NCBI GenBank assembly: GCA_013285705.1
Contig: JABDHA010000003.1
Span: 1-64,000, forward strand
Direction of reading: 5' to 3'
Source of the DNA: Acidobacteriota bacterium
GTDB taxonomy: Bacteria > Acidobacteriota > Terriglobia > Terriglobales > Acidobacteriaceae
Length of the DNA stretch: 64,000 nt
Positions within the stretch are counted from its first letter, which is position 1. Every line of letters starts with the position of its first letter. The translations under genes were made by a program, and so were the position numbers. This document shows, piece by piece, positions 60,051 through 64,000 of the stretch. The notes under the pieces are model-generated. The model had not been told where the DNA came from and did not search any database. It worked only from the letters and a program-made list of their open reading frames with translations.

Positions 60051-61273
60051 TTTCCACCCTCGCGATGCTCTGGAGCGATTCTCACGAGCGTCCCAGAGGT
60101 TAGAGAGTCGGAGGGGTTCAAAATTATTTTGTCTCCCTTGGAGAGCCCTGATGTGACCTCTAATGTTGAACCGAAGTCCCTGCCGATCGTTATCGGAACC
60201 AGCTGTGCTTTGCTGTCACGAACCACAGCTGTGCGCAAACCTTCGGAACGGAACAGAACTGCATTGGCTGGAACAGTTAGAGGACCGGCAGCCTGATCTT
60301 TAGCATTTGTCGCCTTGAAGTGTGCTAGAACATATGCGCCGGTTTTGATCTCATCCTTTGCGTTGTCGATGTCGATCTCAACATTGAGAGTTCTTGTTGT
60401 TTGGTCGATCGCATCGGAAGTCCGGACAATCGACCCCTGAAACGTCCTGTTTGGGTATTCATCGAGAGTAAGTTCAACCGGAGCCCCTAACCGTACTACG
60501 GCGGATTCTGCCTCCGGAACAGACACGTAGATACGCAGGCGTGACACCGACGCCATATGAAACAGCTCCTTTGGACCGCCCGATCCGGAGTCGATGAGGG
60601 ATCCGATGTCCGTATTTCGCGCCGTGATCACGCCATCGAAGGGAGCGTAGACATTCTCAAAGGACTGCAGTTGCAGCAATCGATCGACGTTCGCAGAAGC
60701 TGAGCTCGTCGTGAACCTTTTTGCTTTGTAGTCGCTCTCGTATTGTTCCGCTTCTTGCTTCGACACAGCATCATCGTTTATCAGTCGTCGCCAACGGACG
60801 GCGGTCGTATAAGCGAGCTCTTCGTTCTGTTTCGCAGTAGACAGGTCCTGCTGAGCTTGTTTTAGCTGCTGGTCGAGCTCTGGTGTTTCGATATCAGCTA
60901 ATAGCTGTCCCTTCCTAACGTGAGCGCCGATATCGAAATACCACTTCTTGAGATAACCGTTTGTACGAGCGTAAATTGGCGCTTCTATGAAAGATTGGGT
61001 CGTCCCAGGCAATATCAGTTCGGGTGTGCTTTTGGATGGCGCAATAGAAATCACGTTGACGAGTGGAACTGCAGCGCGATCCGTGGTCTCAGTCAGATGG
61101 GCTGAAGCTGACTTACGACTCAGCAGTCCGGTCACGACGACAATCAATACGAAGACCATCGCAACAATTGCGAAAAGTTTCTGCATGCCTGAGAACGGCT
61201 TGCGTTTTACGACCAAAGTAGACTTATCGATCTGGTTTCCACTATTCATGTTTGCGGAGCTCACGTTTTCCAT
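60047..61273 (-). CDS. RND efflux membrane fusion protein
   Basis: Periplasmic adaptor, 408 residues. TM anchor MQKLFAIVAMVFVLIVVVTG after a 30-residue head; lipoyl halves GAHVRKGQLLADIETPELDQ and YAPFDGVITARNTDIGSLID with the hairpin between; beta-barrel SVSRLRIYVSVPEAESAVV; membrane-proximal end VTSGLSKGDKIILNPSDSL. No N-terminal lipobox, so it is anchored by the TM helix. Second gene of the pump operon, 20 bp after the pump stop, coupled to the outer-membrane gene. Confidence 0.93.
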   Translation of the reverse strand: MENVSSANMNSGNQIDKSTLVVKRKPFSGMQKLFAIVAMVFVLIVVVTGLLSRKSASAHLTETTDRAAVPLVNVISIAPSKSTPELILPGTTQSFIEAPIYARTNGYLKKWYFDIGAHVRKGQLLADIETPELDQQLKQAQQDLSTAKQNEELAYTTAVRWRRLINDDAVSKQEAEQYESDYKAKRFTTSSASANVDRLLQLQSFENVYAPFDGVITARNTDIGSLIDSGSGGPKELFHMASVSRLRIYVSVPEAESAVVRLGAPVELTLDEYPNRTFQGSIVRTSDAIDQTTRTLNVEIDIDNAKDEIKTGAYVLAHFKATNAKDQAAGPLTVPANAVLFRSEGLRTAVVRDSKAQLVPITIGRDFGSTLEVTSGLSKGDKIILNPSDSLTSGTLVRIAPEHREGGK

Positions 61274-61293
61274 TTCTTGGTTACTCCCTTTCG

Positions 61294-64000
61294 CTACGCA
61301 CGCGCTGTCAGTTCCTGTTCTGGAAGGTTTTCGTCGGCGTTTTTCTCATTCCGCTTATGAACGAGGCTGAATACCGAAGGCACAAAGATGAGCGTGGCAA
61401 CAGTAGCGACGAGTAGGCCTCCAATAACTGCGCGGCCGAGAGGTGCATTCTGTTCACCGCCGTCACCAAGGCCCAACGCCGTTGGGATCATTCCGATGAT
61501 CATTGCCAGGGCGGTCATGAGGACTGGGCGAAAACGCGTAGTGCCTGCCTCGATCGCCGCGACGACCGGGTCGCCATGATGGCTTAACCGCTCCTTCGCG
61601 AAGGAGACCACGAGAATACTGTTGGCGGTCGCTACACCCATGCACATGATGGCTCCCATCAGAGCGGGGACGCTGAGCGTAGTGTGCGTGATAAACAGGA
61701 ACATCACGATACCCGCAAGCGCCGCCGGCAGCGCCATCACGATGACGAATGGATCCAGCCACGACTGGAAATTGACAACAATCAGCATGTAGACCAGAAG
61801 AACCGAGAAGATAAGGCCACCGATGAGACCGATGTACGCACTTTGCATCGTCCCGAACTGCCCCCTCAATGTGACAAAGCTTCCTCGCGGCAGGTCTTTT
61901 TTGTGACGGTCGACGATCTGGTTCACTTCGCGCCCAACAGCGCCGAGATCTCGGCCCTGGACGGCCCCATAGATATCGACCACTCGTCGAATGTTGTAAT
62001 GGTTTATAGACCCTGGTTCCATGGTCCGGTGAATCGTCGAGACATCTGTCAGGAGATCCTGATGAGTCTGGTTGGAGCTTGTTACGGGGATATTTTTGAT
62101 GTCCTGATCAGACTGGACTCCGTATTGGGGATTCTGAACAACAATGTCGTACTGAACTCCATTCTTGGGATTTAGGTAGTACATAGGAGACACCTGGAAG
62201 CTGCCACTTAGAGCAACGAGCATGCTGTTGACAACGTCATGTTCGGTGAGGCCAGCCTGTGACGCTTTGGTCCGATCCACATTGATATGAAGCTTTGGAT
62301 AGTCCTGTTGTTCCTGCACCCGAATGTCGGTGAGCCCAGGAACGTGACTCAGCTCAGATAACATCTCTCCGGCCACCTTGGTGTTCGCGGCCACGTTGGC
62401 GCCCTCGATCTGAATATCAACAGGGGCTGGGAGACCGAAGTTCAACGTTTGGGTGATGATGTCTCCTGGAAGAAAGTAAAAGGTATTTCCCGGGAACTTG
62501 TTCGCGAGATTTGCGCGGAGGGTGCGGACATATTCCCCGGTTGGTCGATGCTTTTCATTTAGAGAAACGAGAATGTCCGCATCGGCTTCTCCGGTCAGAC
62601 CGGATGTGTTGTACATGTAATTGATGGAACTGAAAGGGAGCCCGATATTGTCGAGGATGTTGTCCATCTCACCGGCAGGGACAACTGTTCGAATATACTG
62701 CTCTACTTCATCGGCCAGCCTCGCTGTTTCCTCTACGCGCGTTCCTGTCTTGGCTCGCACGTGAAGGATGAAGTGTCCGCTATCACTCTCCGGGAAGAAG
62801 TCCTGTCCAAGGAACGGGACGAGAACGAACACCCAGAGGCACAGAATAAGGAAGGTCGGAACGAAGAGTTTTCTGCGAAGGACCAATTGCTCCAAAAGCG
62901 AGTGGTACGCGTCACGGAACCGCATAAAGAGTCGCTCGAACCCCTCTTGAAAACGCGAAAAGATATTGGTTGAGGGCTTCGCGTGTTCGTCATGCGGCTT
63001 GAGGAGGAACATAGCCAACGTTGGAACGAGGGTTCGCGAGAGGATGTACGAGGCAATCATCGCGAAGATCACTGCTTCAGCCAATGGGATGAAGAGGAAT
63101 TTTGGAACTCCCTTTAGAAAGAACATTGGTAGAAACACGATGCAGATGCACATGGTGGATACGAGCGCTGGAATCGCAATCTGTGCTGCACCCTCAAGGA
63201 TTCCGTCATGAAGATCGGCGCCCTCTTCGAAGTGCCTTTCGATGTTTTCGATGGTAACCGTGGCATCATCAACCAGAATGCCGACAGCAAGAGCCAGCCC
63301 GCCGAGGGTCATGATATTGATCGTTTGGTGGAGGAAGCTCAACGCAATCACAGAGGACAAGATCGAAAGCGGGATAGAGATCGCGATGATCACCGTGCTT
63401 CTCCAGCTTCCGAGGAACAGCAGAATCATCAGGCCGGTCAGCGCCGCCGCAATTATCGCCTCTCTGACTACTCCATTGACAGCGCCCCGTACAAAGATCG
63501 ATTGATCCGTCAACGGCTGAATGCGAAGTTCGGGAGGCAAGGTCTGCGCCACCCTGGGAAGTAACTGACGAGTCTTCGTTACAATGTCAATCGTTGACGC
63601 GTCGCCAGCTTTGAACACAGTCAAAAGCACCCCACGTTTTCCGTCCTGGCGCACAATATTTTTCTGAGGCGCGAACCCATCACTTACCGTCGCAACGTCT
63701 CGAATGTAGATCGTCGTGCCGTTGATGGTCTTGATTGGCAGGTCGTTCAATTCCTGAATCGTCTCGGCGTCTGAATTGAGGTCTACGTCATATTCGAATT
63801 GGCCGATCTTTGCTGTCCCTCCGGGCTCGATCAGGTTCTGTGCCTGCATCGCAACGAGAACGTCATTCGCCGAGAGGCCCTTTGACTGAAGCCGCTGTTG
63901 GTTCAGAGTTACCATCGCCTGGCGAGTCTTGCCCCCGTAAGGGTACGGGATGGACGCGCCGGGAACCGTGACCAGTTGCGTACGCAGGAAATTGATCGCA
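61294..64000 (-). CDS. HAE1/AcrB-type RND pump (5' end off window)
   Basis: Inner-membrane proton-driven pump. The ORF track starts at an internal Met (63915), but the frame stays open to base 64000 (INFLRTQLVTVPGASIPYPY), so the N-terminal part is beyond the window. About 902 residues are seen. Features: periplasmic porter repeat (NQQRLQSKGLSANDVLVAMQ), TM4 with the proton-relay Asp pair GILVDDATVTIENIERHFEE, second porter domain, and the C-terminal TM block ATANSILVVSFAKERLSHHG, FRPVLMTALAMIIGMIPTAL. First gene of the pump-MFP-NodT operon in the minus direction. Substrate is unknown. Confidence 0.93.
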   Translation of the reverse strand, partial: AINFLRTQLVTVPGASIPYPYGGKTRQAMVTLNQQRLQSKGLSANDVLVAMQAQNLIEPGGTAKIGQFEYDVDLNSDAETIQELNDLPIKTINGTTIYIRDVATVSDGFAPQKNIVRQDGKRGVLLTVFKAGDASTIDIVTKTRQLLPRVAQTLPPELRIQPLTDQSIFVRGAVNGVVREAIIAAALTGLMILLFLGSWRSTVIIAISIPLSILSSVIALSFLHQTINIMTLGGLALAVGILVDDATVTIENIERHFEEGADLHDGILEGAAQIAIPALVSTMCICIVFLPMFFLKGVPKFLFIPLAEAVIFAMIASYILSRTLVPTLAMFLLKPHDEHAKPSTNIFSRFQEGFERLFMRFRDAYHSLLEQLVLRRKLFVPTFLILCLWVFVLVPFLGQDFFPESDSGHFILHVRAKTGTRVEETARLADEVEQYIRTVVPAGEMDNILDNIGLPFSSINYMYNTSGLTGEADADILVSLNEKHRPTGEYVRTLRANLANKFPGNTFYFLPGDIITQTLNFGLPAPVDIQIEGANVAANTKVAGEMLSELSHVPGLTDIRVQEQQDYPKLHINVDRTKASQAGLTEHDVVNSMLVALSGSFQVSPMYYLNPKNGVQYDIVVQNPQYGVQSDQDIKNIPVTSSNQTHQDLLTDVSTIHRTMEPGSINHYNIRRVVDIYGAVQGRDLGAVGREVNQIVDRHKKDLPRGSFVTLRGQFGTMQSAYIGLIGGLIFSVLLVYMLIVVNFQSWLDPFVIVMALPAALAGIVMFLFITHTTLSVPALMGAIMCMGVATANSILVVSFAKERLSHHGDPVVAAIEAGTTRFRPVLMTALAMIIGMIPTALGLGDGGEQNAPLGRAVIGGLLVATVATLIFVPSVFSLVHKRNEKNADENLPEQELTARA

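Overview
The window looks like a piece of an Acidobacteriota chromosome (class Terriglobia is my best guess). This is inferred from family composition, not from a marker gene: a two-component-propeller/Y_Y_Y sensor kinase, a DUF4136 protein, a bbp2-type porin, HAE1-type RND pumps, many FixJ/NarL regulators, and moderately high GC. No rRNA, CRISPR array or convincing tRNA was seen. Coding density is modest and a large share of the loci are gene remnants, so this is an accessory, decaying part of the genome with a few intact operons.

Layout. 1-3.5 kb: tripartite EmrAB-TolC-type exporter (tolC, emrA, partial MFS), all minus strand. 3.9-9.9 kb: Tat-exported alpha/beta hydrolase, SpoIIE-type phosphatase, Ohr with a coupled small gene, DUF4136, a short sigma-54 activator, DoxX. 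10-14.2 kb: propeller histidine kinase coupled to a NarL regulator, plus the stump of a second kinase. 14.6-18.9 kb: Tat-exported protein, XRE-ImmA pair, and broken copies of an XRE gene, a GH110 galactosidase and an ATP-dependent ligase. 19.2-23.5 kb: an ardC antirestriction gene split by a complete RIT element (three overlapping tyrosine recombinases, 35-bp terminal inverted repeats). 24-28 kb: GNAT, broken hydrolase, membrane protein, DUF1348, AraC and a dead DeoR gene. The DUF1348-tail/AraC/DeoR block recurs at 33.0-34.9 kb with an intact DeoR. 28-32.5 kb: porin, ECF sigma factor, SDR stump, and a GNAT next to an archaeal-type lumazine synthase. 35.2-38 kb: alkylation repair operon ada / 2OG-Fe(II) oxygenase / alkB / small ORF. 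38.1-39.1 kb: three overlapping tiny ORFs of unknown function. 39.3-50 kb: three Asp-nucleophile alpha/beta hydrolases, XapX, two orphan NarL regulators, DUF417, ECF sigma, and several stumps (ferredoxin, AraC, CNB-thioredoxin reductase, TPR membrane protein). 50.1-51.6 kb: ICL/PEP-mutase family protein and ogt. 51.8-57.6 kb: biotin operon bioB-F-D-A-Z, divergent from a GntR regulator resembling BioR, with palindromic operators between them. 57.7-64 kb: haloacid dehalogenase and an RND efflux operon (pump truncated by the window end).

How the genes fit together: the intact operons cover export (two efflux systems), alkylation repair (Ada, AlkB, Ogt), biotin synthesis through the BioZ route, and hydrolytic detoxification (four HGxP/Asp-nucleophile hydrolases plus a type II haloacid dehalogenase). 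The points that most deserve follow-up are the RIT insertion in ardC, the archaeal-type RibH next to a GNAT gene, and the duplicated AraC-DeoR block in which only one copy keeps a working DeoR.
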